Positions 45,956 through 55,122 of a stretch of 64,000 nucleotides of DNA are shown here, in pieces. The translations under genes and the position numbers were made by a program. Position 1 is the stretch's first letter, and every line of letters starts with the position of its first letter. This DNA comes from a virus: the IMG/VR virus record IMGVR_UViG_3300032240_001991, positions 97,128 through 161,127 of that record. One strand, given 5' to 3'. The notes under the pieces are model-generated. The model saw only the letters and a list, made by a program, of their open reading frames with translations. It was not told the DNA's origin and searched no databases.

Positions 45956-46622
45956 TAAAACAATTGAGCTGTCCCATAGTCTCCTAAGGAGATTAGATGT
46001 TGCCGGAACGCTTATCCCTAATAATGATTCTGAGTTCATGGATGAAGCTTCGCTTCCTTGGAAAGATTACGTTTATGCTAGCAACGCATTTCGTAGAGCT
46101 CATGTTAATATAGTTGATGCTCGAGAAAGCAGAAATATATGGATGATGCATTGTTGTGTTTTCCCACATATTAACGACCCAAGTCCTATTTTTGGTCTAG
46201 ATGTTATTGCCGGTCCTAGTCGTATAAGCGGAGCGTTCCACGATTTCTCAAAAACAGTAGCCTCAAATCATTATATGATGAATTGGTTTACAGAACAAGT
46301 TTCTCAGCTTACATGGAAAAAGCCAAGAGAATTACCAGACTGGGCATTAGAAATTTTTAGTCCTTCGATAGTAGCCGTAGGAGCTGTAAACACAGAAGCA
46401 GAGATTCTACAACTTATTAATCTATTTGAACAAAATTTAGACTATTATATTAACAACGTAGGATCTTCAAAAGATCTAGGTAAAGACTTTACTAGTGAAC
46501 AAAATCGCTATTGTCATTATCAAAAGAAAAATCCACATAATGCTCGATTCATGCAGCTATTAGGTCTTAGCGAACAAGAAGCGACCAATTACGTGGATTA
46601 CGTAATGTTTCCTGAAATTTAA
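45933..46622 (+). CDS. Ferredoxin-dependent bilin reductase (PebS/PcyX-like)
   Basis: 229 residues, normal family length. HINDPSPIFGLDVIAGPSRISGAFHDFSK near 75-103 carries the substrate-site Asp of the family, and the C-terminal FMQLLGLSEQEATNYVDYVMFPEI closes the fold. It reduces biliverdin, made by the upstream enzyme, with electrons from ferredoxin, in four electrons if PebS- or PcyX-like. No phycobilisome genes are here, so a light-sensing or antioxidant use in a non-cyanobacterial host is more likely; PcyX was described from such phages. The exact product cannot be read from sequence. Confidence 0.88.
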   Translation: MTQNLVLDKTIELSHSLLRRLDVAGTLIPNNDSEFMDEASLPWKDYVYASNAFRRAHVNIVDARESRNIWMMHCCVFPHINDPSPIFGLDVIAGPSRISGAFHDFSKTVASNHYMMNWFTEQVSQLTWKKPRELPDWALEIFSPSIVAVGAVNTEAEILQLINLFEQNLDYYINNVGSSKDLGKDFTSEQNRYCHYQKKNPHNARFMQLLGLSEQEATNYVDYVMFPEI

Positions 46623-46840
46623 CTATAGGTTTCGATAGTTTCAATAGTGTGAGGGTTACGTCCTTCTTTATGGCTTTGACTTTCTACTAAACGACCATCA
46701 TGGTCGTATCTTTTAGCCATATAGAACGTATTAGTATTCATGAATACTTCAGCTTCCTCTGTACTTTCAAAAATGTATTCTCTTGTTTTAAGAATACCCT
46801 TTTCCCAGTTATGCACCTTTACCTTGTGACGCTTTTTCAT
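46619..46840 (-). CDS. Small basic hypothetical protein (73 aa)
   Basis: 73 residues (MKKRHKVKVHNWEKGILKTREYIFE, then EAEVFMNTNTFYMAKRYDHDGRLVES). It converges with the bilin reductase, overlapping it by four bases, and lies downstream of the glycosyltransferase gene with a one-base gap. The last gene of the minus-strand island by direction. Function unknown. Confidence 0.6.
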   Translation of the reverse strand: MKKRHKVKVHNWEKGILKTREYIFESTEEAEVFMNTNTFYMAKRYDHDGRLVESQSHKEGRNPHTIETIETYS

Positions 46841-46841
46841 T

Positions 46842-47903
46842 TTACTCTCCGCTAAAATACTTTACCCAGATAGACTGAGTTTTGTTTGTATACTTATCTA
46901 AATTTCTTTGATTAAGGTATACGTTTAGCTGAGGGAACTTGTAGGCAAGATAAATCTTTTCTGCGATCTTATCGCTGTTCGTAGGATCAGTGTTGAATAG
47001 CCAAGTTGACCATGGTATTTCTTTAGATCCTATAATAGGAACCCCTTGGCTGATTAAATCTGCAGACACTATGTTAAACGTTTCTGAAAAATTACATTGT
47101 AATCCAACATCCATAGTACTACATATTTCTAAAAATTCTTCTCTAGGCGCCCATTCATGAATTATTAACTGATGTCCTGTTTCTTCAAGATGTTGGAATA
47201 GAGCTTTTAAATTATTCATAACAGGGTCGCCTTTCATCTCAACTCTGCCCCCGTTAATATGGAATCTTAATTTCTTGCCTATTTTGTTAGCAAATTTTAA
47301 ACTAGCAAAAGCCTGTAGAAGATGATTCTTTAATGGACGAACAGCACCAAAGCAGGCTATGTCTACACAGTCTTTATACTCAAAATTAAAACTTTTAGTC
47401 TTATAGCCTTTTGTGTAAAAGTTAGGCATGTATACTACACGTTCGTTAATCTCAAACGCAGACATTTCTTTCTTAGTTGAAAGATATTCACGAACCTCAT
47501 TAAGCATTCTAGGAGCATTTACTCCAATGTCTATATTTGGAAAGTCAATGTAGTCACCTAACCAATCCATAGCCATTCCTTCGCCGGCCATAAACGGCAT
47601 TTCGCTATGCAGTCTGATGATCCATCTTACGTTAGGGTGTAATTTACTTAATATTGTAAACTTTGAAGGAACAACCCATAGTGCTTCTATTATAACGTGA
47701 GTTGGTCGATGTTTGTTCACTAGTCTATCAATACAGTTGTTGTCAATTGCAACTTCAATAGCAGAATTAACTCCTGCTTGTTGTAACATTTCGTGCATAA
47801 AGTTTGCAGAATTAAACAGTCCTGTGCTTAATCCAAGCGGACTATGTTTAACAGGGTTATAATCTTCTCTTCTCTTGAGAATGAATAAGACTTTCTTAGA
47901 CAT
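46842..47903 (-). CDS. GT4-like glycosyltransferase
   Basis: Start set at the ATG at 47903 (MSKKVLFILKRRED), 353 residues; the longer frame overlaps the cupin gene. ANFMHEMLQQAG near 33, CFGAVRPLKNHLLQAFASL near 200 and the NFSETFNIVSADLISQGVPIIGS block near 286 match the GT-B donor-binding half. Part of the glycan island. The acceptor is unknown. Confidence 0.8.
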   Translation of the reverse strand: MSKKVLFILKRREDYNPVKHSPLGLSTGLFNSANFMHEMLQQAGVNSAIEVAIDNNCIDRLVNKHRPTHVIIEALWVVPSKFTILSKLHPNVRWIIRLHSEMPFMAGEGMAMDWLGDYIDFPNIDIGVNAPRMLNEVREYLSTKKEMSAFEINERVVYMPNFYTKGYKTKSFNFEYKDCVDIACFGAVRPLKNHLLQAFASLKFANKIGKKLRFHINGGRVEMKGDPVMNNLKALFQHLEETGHQLIIHEWAPREEFLEICSTMDVGLQCNFSETFNIVSADLISQGVPIIGSKEIPWSTWLFNTDPTNSDKIAEKIYLAYKFPQLNVYLNQRNLDKYTNKTQSIWVKYFSGE

Positions 47904-48225
47904 GTTTAGGAATATCCACCTTATCGTTTTTACTTGGAACTTTGACACATATAACTTCACAGTCTTCTAAGAAAACCGGATTAGTTACTTCCCATGGTTC
48001 AATCACAAAGATATCGCCAGTATTTAGTTCTTTACCTTGCATGGTCATCTTCCCTCTGACTAAGAGGTTAATTTCCGTAACTTCAACATGATAATGATCG
48101 CCCCACTCCTGACCTGCAGGATGTAATCGATAATTAACTTCAAAGTCTTTAGTGTAATAAGCTGTTGGTTCAAACCCACCAACAAACCACCCAGACTTCA
48201 TATCACCTAATTTAAATATTTTCAT
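47896..48225 (-). CDS. Cupin-domain protein
   Basis: 109 residues, one double-stranded beta-helix. WGDHYHVEVTEINLLVRGKM near 42-60 gives the metal-binding HxHx(n)E pattern, and LNTGDIFVIEPWEVTNP near 66 the second motif. Cupins of this size in sugar clusters act as isomerases, epimerases or binding proteins. It overlaps both neighbours, so it is made with the nucleotidyltransferase-phosphatase and the GT4 protein. Confidence 0.75.
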   Translation of the reverse strand: MKIFKLGDMKSGWFVGGFEPTAYYTKDFEVNYRLHPAGQEWGDHYHVEVTEINLLVRGKMTMQGKELNTGDIFVIEPWEVTNPVFLEDCEVICVKVPSKNDKVDIPKHV

Positions 48226-49319
48226 AGCTTATACTTGCTCCAATCTATACTTTGAAATCCTTGATTTGTTATTACGTTAACACCAATTGCTCTATCTTTA
48301 TAAGAGTCATATAGTTTATCGTTAATTAACAATCTCTCACCTGCAGATGCGCCCATAATTAACATGTCCCATGCTAGGCCAAATTGCCTAAGCTGAGACT
48401 CCGTAATGTGTCTTGTACTTTCTTTGCGAGCTGTAACAAAAATTATTTTGTGACCTTGGCTATCCCATTCGTTAATTTTTTCAACAACTCCGGGCAATAT
48501 TTCAGGTTCTGCATTTTGAGCATCGCTTATAGTATGCATATGCTTAAGTACTGTTCCGTCAATATCTATAAACAATGTTTTGGGTTTTTCTGTATCAAAT
48601 TCCTTAACCTGCCCAATATAGCGAGATACATCTTGAGGAGTACCTAAAGAAATATAGGCGTTATCATTTAAGTGATAGGCAAGTATATTTTTATCCTTAA
48701 GATGGTTAAAAGTTTCGCTTACATAGCACTCTTTCTTTCCTTGCGCTTTGAAATTCTCTAATAGATCTTTGGCACTATTAACAAAGTCTTTTCCGTGCTG
48801 CCAATAATGAAAACCTATGAGTGCATGATCTGAGATTGCTTGTTTTTCAACTACACGAAGAACGGTATCTCCGTACAGATCAGCAAAGCTATTTTTAGGA
48901 TCTTTACTTTTATAAAGAACTAACGCTGCTCTAGGTTTACTTTTTTTTACAAACTTTAAGAAATCTTCGCCGTTCCAGTTAATAATCTGATCGCAATTAT
49001 AAACTACTAGTGGATCATTATTGTCTATATATTTTTCAGCAGCTAATACTGTTTCAGCTGCTCCATTAGTTACCTTGTCAAGTTTAATTTCAATTGATTC
49101 TGGTCTAAGTTTTTTAAGTAAATGGGTAAGCTGTTTATTATGTTCAGCATCGTCAAACGTGCGTGTTATAAAAATAAAACGACCAGGCACATTAAAACTG
49201 TTAACACTGTATTCTATTAACGTTTTGTTCAATACTTCAATCAACGGCTTTGGAGTAGTGATGCCGTTTTTAAAGAATCTGGATCCTGCTCCTGCCATTG
49301 GAATTATGATATTCAACAT
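48222..49319 (-). CDS. Sugar nucleotidyltransferase-HAD phosphatase fusion
   Basis: 365 residues. Residues 1-235 are a sugar-1-phosphate nucleotidyltransferase (NIIIPMAGAGSRFFKNGITTPKPLIEV at the start; VVYNCDQIINWNG near 100). Residues 240-365 are a HAD phosphatase (LFIDIDGTVLKHMHT, IIFVTARKEST, LLINDKLYDSYKDRAIG). The order NTase then HAD is opposite to that in the fusion at 52028. It probably activates a sugar phosphate and removes a phosphate in a nucleotide-sugar path. Confidence 0.85.
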   Translation of the reverse strand: MLNIIIPMAGAGSRFFKNGITTPKPLIEVLNKTLIEYSVNSFNVPGRFIFITRTFDDAEHNKQLTHLLKKLRPESIEIKLDKVTNGAAETVLAAEKYIDNNDPLVVYNCDQIINWNGEDFLKFVKKSKPRAALVLYKSKDPKNSFADLYGDTVLRVVEKQAISDHALIGFHYWQHGKDFVNSAKDLLENFKAQGKKECYVSETFNHLKDKNILAYHLNDNAYISLGTPQDVSRYIGQVKEFDTEKPKTLFIDIDGTVLKHMHTISDAQNAEPEILPGVVEKINEWDSQGHKIIFVTARKESTRHITESQLRQFGLAWDMLIMGASAGERLLINDKLYDSYKDRAIGVNVITNQGFQSIDWSKYKL

Positions 49320-49330
49320 TGTACTGCCTA

Positions 49331-49780
49331 TTATTTCTTGTTTAATTCTTGCTTATATTTTAACACAAAGTCTGTACAAATACCTTTACAGAAGTCCAAA
49401 TTATCGTTATGTATTTCAGGCATAACTGCAATGCTATTCTTAATTGGTTGTTTTCCGGGATATGCCCAAAGGTCACAATGACTGGTAAGAACTACGGTAT
49501 CATTTTCATGCCAGAAGAAATTAAAATAGTCTGGATCTAACTTACTCATTGCTTCAACGTTTTTGCAATGAACCCATAAAGATTGACTCCGTCTTAACAG
49601 CCATTCTAATTTTACAGGATATTCAGGGCCATCGTGCCCTAAAAAATAGTTCCCGTCAATCAACCAAAGATCAATTTCTACATCATACTTTTTTGATAAT
49701 GCTTCTTCTATATACTCTGGTCTGTTTTCATATTCTGAATTTGGGCCTTCTAAATTCCCTCTGTGAGCTATTAGTATCAT
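49331..49780 (-). CDS. Glycerophosphodiesterase-like (PLC-fold) protein
   Basis: 149 residues, shorter than normal GDPD enzymes of about 240. LIAHRGNLEGPNSEYENRPEYIEEAL at the start matches HRG with downstream ENxPE; DVEIDLWLIDGNYFLGHDGPEYPV near 34-54 gives the ExD and H sites. It may cut a phosphodiester in a glycan or lipid, or be a trimmed binding form. Overlaps the methyltransferase gene by four bases. Confidence 0.7.
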   Translation of the reverse strand: MILIAHRGNLEGPNSEYENRPEYIEEALSKKYDVEIDLWLIDGNYFLGHDGPEYPVKLEWLLRRSQSLWVHCKNVEAMSKLDPDYFNFFWHENDTVVLTSHCDLWAYPGKQPIKNSIAVMPEIHNDNLDFCKGICTDFVLKYKQELNKK

Positions 49781-50475
49781 GATTTGTAAACTACTCCTAG
49801 TCTAGAAGTAAAAGGCAGCGAAGGGTCGTTGAATAACACCGGCTGTACACCTGTTACTTTAGTAATTCTTTCTAATACTGGTACGTCATAAACATTTGGA
49901 AACATACCTTGAAATAAAATAATATATTTTTCATTTAAAAATGGTAAAAATGATTCAACATCTTTTACTACTTGTTCTGGAAACTCGCCACCGTCAAGGA
50001 AAACATAATCAAGTTTACAATCTGGTCCTAAGGTCTTTCTTAAAATTGTTGCGGTGTCTCGAGGACTCCACCCAATTTCTGGATAAACGGTATCATGTAA
50101 TTGAAAATGATCTATTAGGTGTCTAACTGATTGATAGTTAGTAGATTCATGAAACAATGAAGGAAGTGCCCTGCGATATGATGTGTAACTATTTTGCTGT
50201 TCTTCTATGTAAGAATCAATAGTAACTAGCTTCCCATTAGTTTCTTTGAATCCGAGACCTGCTGCAATAGCACTAATGCCAAACCCGGTTCCTATTTCTA
50301 ATCCGCTTTTTAAATTACAAGAAGAAATGATACTCCTTAGTATATCAAATTCAAATTGATTAATTGACCAAGGAAAATCCTTAGTTGTCAATTTCATTAC
50401 CTTTGCTAACGGATGAAGGTCATATCGAACTGGGCCGGTGTTTAAATTTAAAATTTCGTTGTAAGGGTGCTGCAT
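49777..50475 (-). CDS. Class I SAM methyltransferase-like protein
   Basis: 232 residues. LKSGLEIGTGFGISAIAAGLG near 55 is the SAM loop, LVTIDSYIEEQQN near 88 the acidic strand and DYVFLDGGEFPEQVVKDVESFLP near 164-186 the late motif. Likely an O-methyltransferase of the island. The N-terminal 35 residues carry a distinctive LHPLAKVMKLTTKDFPWS. Confidence 0.75.
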   Translation of the reverse strand: MQHPYNEILNLNTGPVRYDLHPLAKVMKLTTKDFPWSINQFEFDILRSIISSCNLKSGLEIGTGFGISAIAAGLGFKETNGKLVTIDSYIEEQQNSYTSYRRALPSLFHESTNYQSVRHLIDHFQLHDTVYPEIGWSPRDTATILRKTLGPDCKLDYVFLDGGEFPEQVVKDVESFLPFLNEKYIILFQGMFPNVYDVPVLERITKVTGVQPVLFNDPSLPFTSRLGVVYKS

Positions 50476-50511
50476 TAATGCCTCTTAATTTTATCTATTT
50501 AATTAATTAAA

Positions 50512-51285
50512 TCACTTACCTAAATGTTTTTTAGTAAACCAATTATACCAATCTATCTCGTCATATAAAGGATAGGAAATTCTATCAGTTATTCTTCCAT
50601 CTATCATAGTAGACGTACCCCACTTAGATACAAAGAGAGAGCTTGAATGTTGTAAAGGATAATTTATATCATTAGTTCGACTATTTTCTATTTGATGATG
50701 TTGATTTACATAACTGTCGTCAACACATCTACTGTTCCAGTCATCTGGAATAGTTTCAATTAATCCTACATCATTATGTACAAATCCCCAAGGGTGTGAT
50801 TCAGCAATTGAAAGACGATTGCGATCGTAGAATAGCCAACATCTTAGTAAGAAGTCTGCATCAGAGCAATAGGCTCCAAGAAATCTTTCATCCCACCATC
50901 CTATTTCACGCAGAACATTTTTTTTCATATAATAAAAACAATCTCCTTTAGGACCCCATATAAGGTCATACTTGTCTTTATTATTTTCTATAGCATCCTT
51001 AACGGCTGGCGGAAGAAAAGTATCATCTTGTACAAAGATGCATTCTTCTTCAGTTTTAAAACATTTTAAATAGACGCTATTCCACGATCTTGCCATCCAA
51101 GCGTAACAATCAGGATCTGCCAAAGTATTAATTAAAATACCTTTAACGTATTTCTTATTATCTTCATCAACAATAACTTCTGGATGATTTGAAAAAATAT
51201 GTACATCGTACCCAAATCCTCCTAGAGAATTAATCTGTCGATTTAGTGCTCGAGGACGATTAAAGGTTAATATCCATGCTTGCAT
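50512..51285 (-). CDS. GT-A type glycosyltransferase-like protein
   Basis: Start set at the ATG at 51285 (MQAWILTFNRPRALNRQINSL) after AAAGGAAAG; 257 residues. The opening is GT2-like, CIFVQDDTFLPP near 83 gives the acidic metal site (DD), and IGWWDERFLGAYCSDADFLLRCW near 124 is the acceptor-side block. Acts within the glycan island. Specificity unknown. Confidence 0.75.
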   Translation of the reverse strand: MQAWILTFNRPRALNRQINSLGGFGYDVHIFSNHPEVIVDEDNKKYVKGILINTLADPDCYAWMARSWNSVYLKCFKTEEECIFVQDDTFLPPAVKDAIENNKDKYDLIWGPKGDCFYYMKKNVLREIGWWDERFLGAYCSDADFLLRCWLFYDRNRLSIAESHPWGFVHNDVGLIETIPDDWNSRCVDDSYVNQHHQIENSRTNDINYPLQHSSSLFVSKWGTSTMIDGRITDRISYPLYDEIDWYNWFTKKHLGK

Positions 51286-51296
51286 GTTCTTTCCTT

Positions 51297-52019
51297 TTAT
51301 TTCTGTACTTGTACCCAGACCCAATTCTCGTGAGTATCATTTGGACCTGTTGGTCTAATGTAAGATTTAAAGTTACGGAAATTTAATTTATCAATGAGAT
51401 CGTCCTTAAGGTCATTTACATTAGTAATTGTAACATCACATCCTCCGTTAGTACCGCCTAAATAATAATTATCGTAATATCCTACAGATTGATGTGTAAG
51501 TTTTCTACCATAGCCCATTTGAAAGCATAGATAACCGTTTGGTTTAAGTACTCGATATGCTTCTTCAAAAATACCAAATCTAATATCATATACAGGGACA
51601 TGCTGCAAACAAATGACACTATAAACAACATCATAAGATTCGTTATCTACTGGAAGATTAACTCCGTCAGTCTCATAGAGATTTGGATTACACCCTGATT
51701 CAGATCTTTCACAATAGATCCGTGCATTTAGTAAATTATTTGAAGAAATGTCTACACCGTCTATTCTTTTAAAATCGTTTCTGTACTGAACAATAGATCT
51801 TCCTAGTCCACAACCAAAATCTAGAGCTACAAGATCGTCTGTTTCTATACCTTTAAATAGATACTTGTAATAATCAGGCCAACAATTATGCTCTTGTATG
51901 TATCCTACAACTTTATCCGCATTAACGCCCCATTCCCATTGCGTAGCAGCCCAGTTAAAGTAACTTTTTACCCAGGCTAGATATGTTTTCATATCATTAT
52001 TCATGTCTTCAAGTTTCAT
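51297..52019 (-). CDS. Class I SAM methyltransferase (Methyltransf_11-like)
   Basis: Start set at the ATG at 52019 after GAGGTT; 240 residues. VALDFGCGLGRSIVQYRNDFKRIDGVDISSNNL near 62-95 contains the SAM loop and acidic strand, and YDVVYSVICLQHVPVYD, then VLKPNGYLCFQMG close the core. Member of the glycan island; probably modifies a sugar. Confidence 0.8.
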   Translation of the reverse strand: MKLEDMNNDMKTYLAWVKSYFNWAATQWEWGVNADKVVGYIQEHNCWPDYYKYLFKGIETDDLVALDFGCGLGRSIVQYRNDFKRIDGVDISSNNLLNARIYCERSESGCNPNLYETDGVNLPVDNESYDVVYSVICLQHVPVYDIRFGIFEEAYRVLKPNGYLCFQMGYGRKLTHQSVGYYDNYYLGGTNGGCDVTITNVNDLKDDLIDKLNFRNFKSYIRPTGPNDTHENWVWVQVQK

Positions 52020-52027
52020 AATAACCT

Positions 52028-53407
52028 CTAAATGTCGTTGTGATTTTGTAAAAAATAATTTAAATCTTCGGGTGTGCCAATTCCCCACATCTCTTCAACT
52101 CGTTTGACTCTTATTTTCTTTCCGTCTACAATAGCTTCATTGTAAACTGGGCACACATAAAATTCATTGTTAACGCGAACGTTCTTTTGAATCATTTGCT
52201 CAGCATACTTTACGTAATCGCTGCCGCATTTCCAATAATAGATTCCTACAGTAGCATCGTTACTAATAACTTTCTTTTCAGCTACTTCTGTTACAAATCC
52301 AGTATCGCCAATACTAGCATATGACCACTTTGGGTGATGGGAGTTAAATGTTAAAATACCTCCATCAATGTCGTCTGCAGAAAATGCATACATACATTCA
52401 TTACTGTTCCATTTAATATATTGGTCACTGTTAGCAATTAACAAAGGTTCATTATTATTAATAATATCCTTAGCTAATAAGGTGGTACATGCTGCACCCT
52501 CTGTTATTCCATCAAGTTGTATTATATCGCAGTCCGGAGCTATCAAGTTTAATAGATATTTTAAATTATACTTTTCATAGTGTTCTTTCTGTACTAAAAA
52601 GACGTAGTGTGCTTCAATGTTAAGATTGTTTACTACAATTTCAATCATTGGGCGTCCACGTACTTCAATTAAAGGTTTAGGAAAAGTATATCCTGCATTA
52701 GCAAAACGACTTCCAGCACCTGCCATAGGTACTACTATATTCATCTTTTTATTTCGCCAAGGAATCTTCTTATGTGAAACTCCGTTCAAAATATCTATCG
52801 ATTCTTGAATTTTATCATCTGTGAGATCGTCAGTATCTTTGACAGGTACTAGATGTGCTCCGCTATCAAGCGCACCTTGTCTGCCTATATGGCTATCTTC
52901 AATGATAACAGTGTTTTTAGGTAAAACATTAAGTGCTGTCATGCATTGCCAATACATCTCTGGAAAAGGTTTAGTACGTTTAACATCTTCGTTACTAACA
53001 TAATAGTCAACAAATTCTAAAACGCCAATGCTCATTAAAGCTAGCTTGACTGTCTCTCTAATGCTGTTACTAGCTACCGCTATTTTAATTCCTTGATTTT
53101 TGATCTCAGCAAACATAGAGCAGAGTTTTGTATCTAAAGGAAATGCCTTAATAAGATCAAAGGTAGCTGTTTGTTTATCTTCCCAGATCTGTTGAAAATA
53201 TTTTCTATCAAGGCCCTTCTTTTCAGAAAGCATTTCTAATTTCTTTGTAGTGTTTAACCCATCGTAAAGACTAAGATGCTCTTCATGAGATATTACGTAC
53301 TTTGCATCTATTTTTTTAAGAGCAGAGTTTAATGCGTGGTAATGCAAATCTCTACTTTTGATCAGAACTCCATCAAGATCAAAAATAACCAACTTGTTTT
53401 GATTCAT
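52028..53407 (-). CDS. HAD phosphatase/mutase-sugar nucleotidyltransferase fusion
   Basis: 459 residues. Residues 1-210 are a HAD domain of the beta-phosphoglucomutase type (LVIFDLDGVLIKSRDLHYHAL, VASNSIRETVKLAL, TVIIEDSHIGRQGALDSGAH). Residues 222-455 are a nucleotidyltransferase (NIVVPMAGAGSRFANAGYTFPKPLIEVRGRPMIE, LLIANSDQYIKWN). The order HAD then NTase mirrors the fusion at 48222. It may convert and activate one sugar phosphate in two steps. A late promoter on this strand lies at 53433. Confidence 0.88.
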   Translation of the reverse strand: MNQNKLVIFDLDGVLIKSRDLHYHALNSALKKIDAKYVISHEEHLSLYDGLNTTKKLEMLSEKKGLDRKYFQQIWEDKQTATFDLIKAFPLDTKLCSMFAEIKNQGIKIAVASNSIRETVKLALMSIGVLEFVDYYVSNEDVKRTKPFPEMYWQCMTALNVLPKNTVIIEDSHIGRQGALDSGAHLVPVKDTDDLTDDKIQESIDILNGVSHKKIPWRNKKMNIVVPMAGAGSRFANAGYTFPKPLIEVRGRPMIEIVVNNLNIEAHYVFLVQKEHYEKYNLKYLLNLIAPDCDIIQLDGITEGAACTTLLAKDIINNNEPLLIANSDQYIKWNSNECMYAFSADDIDGGILTFNSHHPKWSYASIGDTGFVTEVAEKKVISNDATVGIYYWKCGSDYVKYAEQMIQKNVRVNNEFYVCPVYNEAIVDGKKIRVKRVEEMWGIGTPEDLNYFLQNHNDI

Positions 53408-53432
53408 TATCTACCTACAAAATGTTTTTGAA

Positions 53433-53439
53433 TATTTAT
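53433..53439 (-). promoter_or_regulatory. Late promoter, minus strand
   Basis: Minus-strand TATAAATA (53433-53440) lies 26 bases before the HAD-NTase start and back to back with a plus-strand late motif at 53506. It probably drives part of the island. Confidence 0.6.
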
Positions 53440-53505
53440 AAGTTAGCATACTAAGCAGTTTTAAAATTGGAGACTGTTAATTTTTTTCTTGCATTATATA
53501 CGCAT

Positions 53506-53512
53506 ATAAATA
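53506..53512 (+). promoter_or_regulatory. Late promoter with overlapping early -10
   Basis: TATAAATA at 53505-53512, directly followed by TATAAT at 53513-53518, with the ATG at 53540 and an AGAGAGG ribosome site. Early and late use are both possible. Confidence 0.6.
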
Positions 53513-53539
53513 TATAATAGCTATTTAAAGAGAGGCAAC

Positions 53540-54160
53540 ATGAACGAAACTTCTAAATCAATTATTCGAAGAATGCATGACATTCGATTTGTAAACAAGT
53601 ACTTTGTTGGAAAAGGTATTGACATTGGATGTGGACCAGATCCACTATCTAAATTTTCTCAGCAGTTTCCACTAATGACAGAACTAAAGCCCTGGGACAT
53701 GCAGGACGGCGATGCTCAAACTATGGACGGGGTCCCCGATGACTCTTACGACTTTGTTCATAACAGTCATTGTTTAGAACACATGCGAGATCCTTACGAA
53801 GCTTTTGACAACTGGATTCGTATTTGTAAGCCTGGTGGCTACATTATTACAACTATTCCAGACGAAGATCTTTATGAACAAGGTGTTTGGCCAAGCAACC
53901 ATAACCCAGATCATAAAACGTCATGGACTATGGTCAAGGATGAAAGTTGGAGTCCAGTTAGTATTAACTTAATTGAGTTCTTGTATCAATATAAGAGCAA
54001 GATTGAAGTGCTTAAAGCTGAACTTGTTAATACAACTTTTATCTATGATGTTCAGAGATTTGACCAAACATATCATCATATCTCAGAATGTGCTATTGAG
54101 TTTATTGTTCGTAAACGTCCACAACTTGAAATTGACCGCAAGGGTCGATATCCTTTCTAA
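53540..54160 (+). CDS. Class I SAM methyltransferase, only plus-strand gene in the island
   Basis: 206 residues. GKGIDIGCGPDPLSKFSQQFPLM near 25 is the SAM loop, DSYDFVHNSHCLEHMRDPYEAFDNWIRICKPGGYII near 71-108 the late core. It overlaps the next minus gene by four bases at its 3' end. Its orientation breaks a 17-kb minus-strand run, so it may have been inserted or may need separate timing. Confidence 0.82.
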   Translation: MNETSKSIIRRMHDIRFVNKYFVGKGIDIGCGPDPLSKFSQQFPLMTELKPWDMQDGDAQTMDGVPDDSYDFVHNSHCLEHMRDPYEAFDNWIRICKPGGYIITTIPDEDLYEQGVWPSNHNPDHKTSWTMVKDESWSPVSINLIEFLYQYKSKIEVLKAELVNTTFIYDVQRFDQTYHHISECAIEFIVRKRPQLEIDRKGRYPF

Positions 54161-55122
54161 TTTAATATAGAATAATACGGATCCAATACATCAATAATAG
54201 CTGATCGAACAGCGGTTTCATAGTCTAGCTGTTCGATTAGCTTTAAGTATTCTACGCTATTAAAACAGTAATGACCGGCAATTGCTACGTTAGTTAGGTC
54301 ATTGCAATCAATACGCCACTTTTGCCATTTACCGCTGGTAAGCACAGCTTTTTCAAAATCAACTGTATTAATGCCTTGATCTTTTGCCAGTTGCAAAATT
54401 GTTTTAGTTTGTACAACCCCTAACTGAGGAGCAATATTTAAAGCATGTACACCTGCTGTCTTTCTAAGATTTATCTGATCTAAAGTAAGATAATCAGCAT
54501 TATGCTCTTTTAATTTCACTCCAGCGTCGTTAGCAAAGCCAACTAACTGACCAACAATCTCTGTATCAAAAGTACCTACTTGCTGATCCTCCATTACTAA
54601 GCTACCAGTTTGGGCTACTACAAAATCCATATTTGGAAACTGCTTTGCAAAATTAACATCATCTTGATACTTTTGTATACCGGCTGCTACCCCTACATTT
54701 TCTTCAGTTCCAAACTCAAATCTAATATTAGGGTTAAGACTTAGGCTAAATCCAATAAGTTCTTCTGCAATCTGATACGGTGTATCGCATCGGCTTGTAT
54801 CGATATGAATTAAATCAAAACCCTGTTCAACGTCAGCTGCTATTGTTTTTTTAGTAGCTTCTACCGCATCACGCAGACTCAGTCCTTTTTCTATATCTAA
54901 AAAGTAAGGACCGCAATGATCTCTACAAATTCTAAGATAAGGACTACGTAAAGGAAGCACTTGTTCAGCTAATTCTTTAGTAGTCATTACATAACCGCTA
55001 TCGGCATCTATTTGATTACGACTAGCAATGATCATTGTAGGACGTTGTTGATCTCTTGCATAAGTTGCTAAAATATCAACAATAAGTTTGCTCATTGGGC
55101 CAAAACCTAATTTAAAATTCAT
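54157..55122 (-). CDS. GatZ/KbaZ-like TIM-barrel protein, possible aldolase subunit
   Basis: 321 residues. Residues 10-50, LGFGPMSKLIVDILATYARDQQRP and MIIASRNQIDADSGYVMTT, match the class of tagatose-bisphosphate aldolase partner proteins (GatZ/KbaZ). DHCGPY near 68 and HIDTSRCD near 105 carry possible metal or base residues. It overlaps the KdsC-like gene by 11 bases. In this setting it may make or break a ketose phosphate for an unusual sugar. Confidence 0.65.
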   Translation of the reverse strand: MNFKLGFGPMSKLIVDILATYARDQQRPTMIIASRNQIDADSGYVMTTKELAEQVLPLRSPYLRICRDHCGPYFLDIEKGLSLRDAVEATKKTIAADVEQGFDLIHIDTSRCDTPYQIAEELIGFSLSLNPNIRFEFGTEENVGVAAGIQKYQDDVNFAKQFPNMDFVVAQTGSLVMEDQQVGTFDTEIVGQLVGFANDAGVKLKEHNADYLTLDQINLRKTAGVHALNIAPQLGVVQTKTILQLAKDQGINTVDFEKAVLTSGKWQKWRIDCNDLTNVAIAGHYCFNSVEYLKLIEQLDYETAVRSAIIDVLDPYYSILN

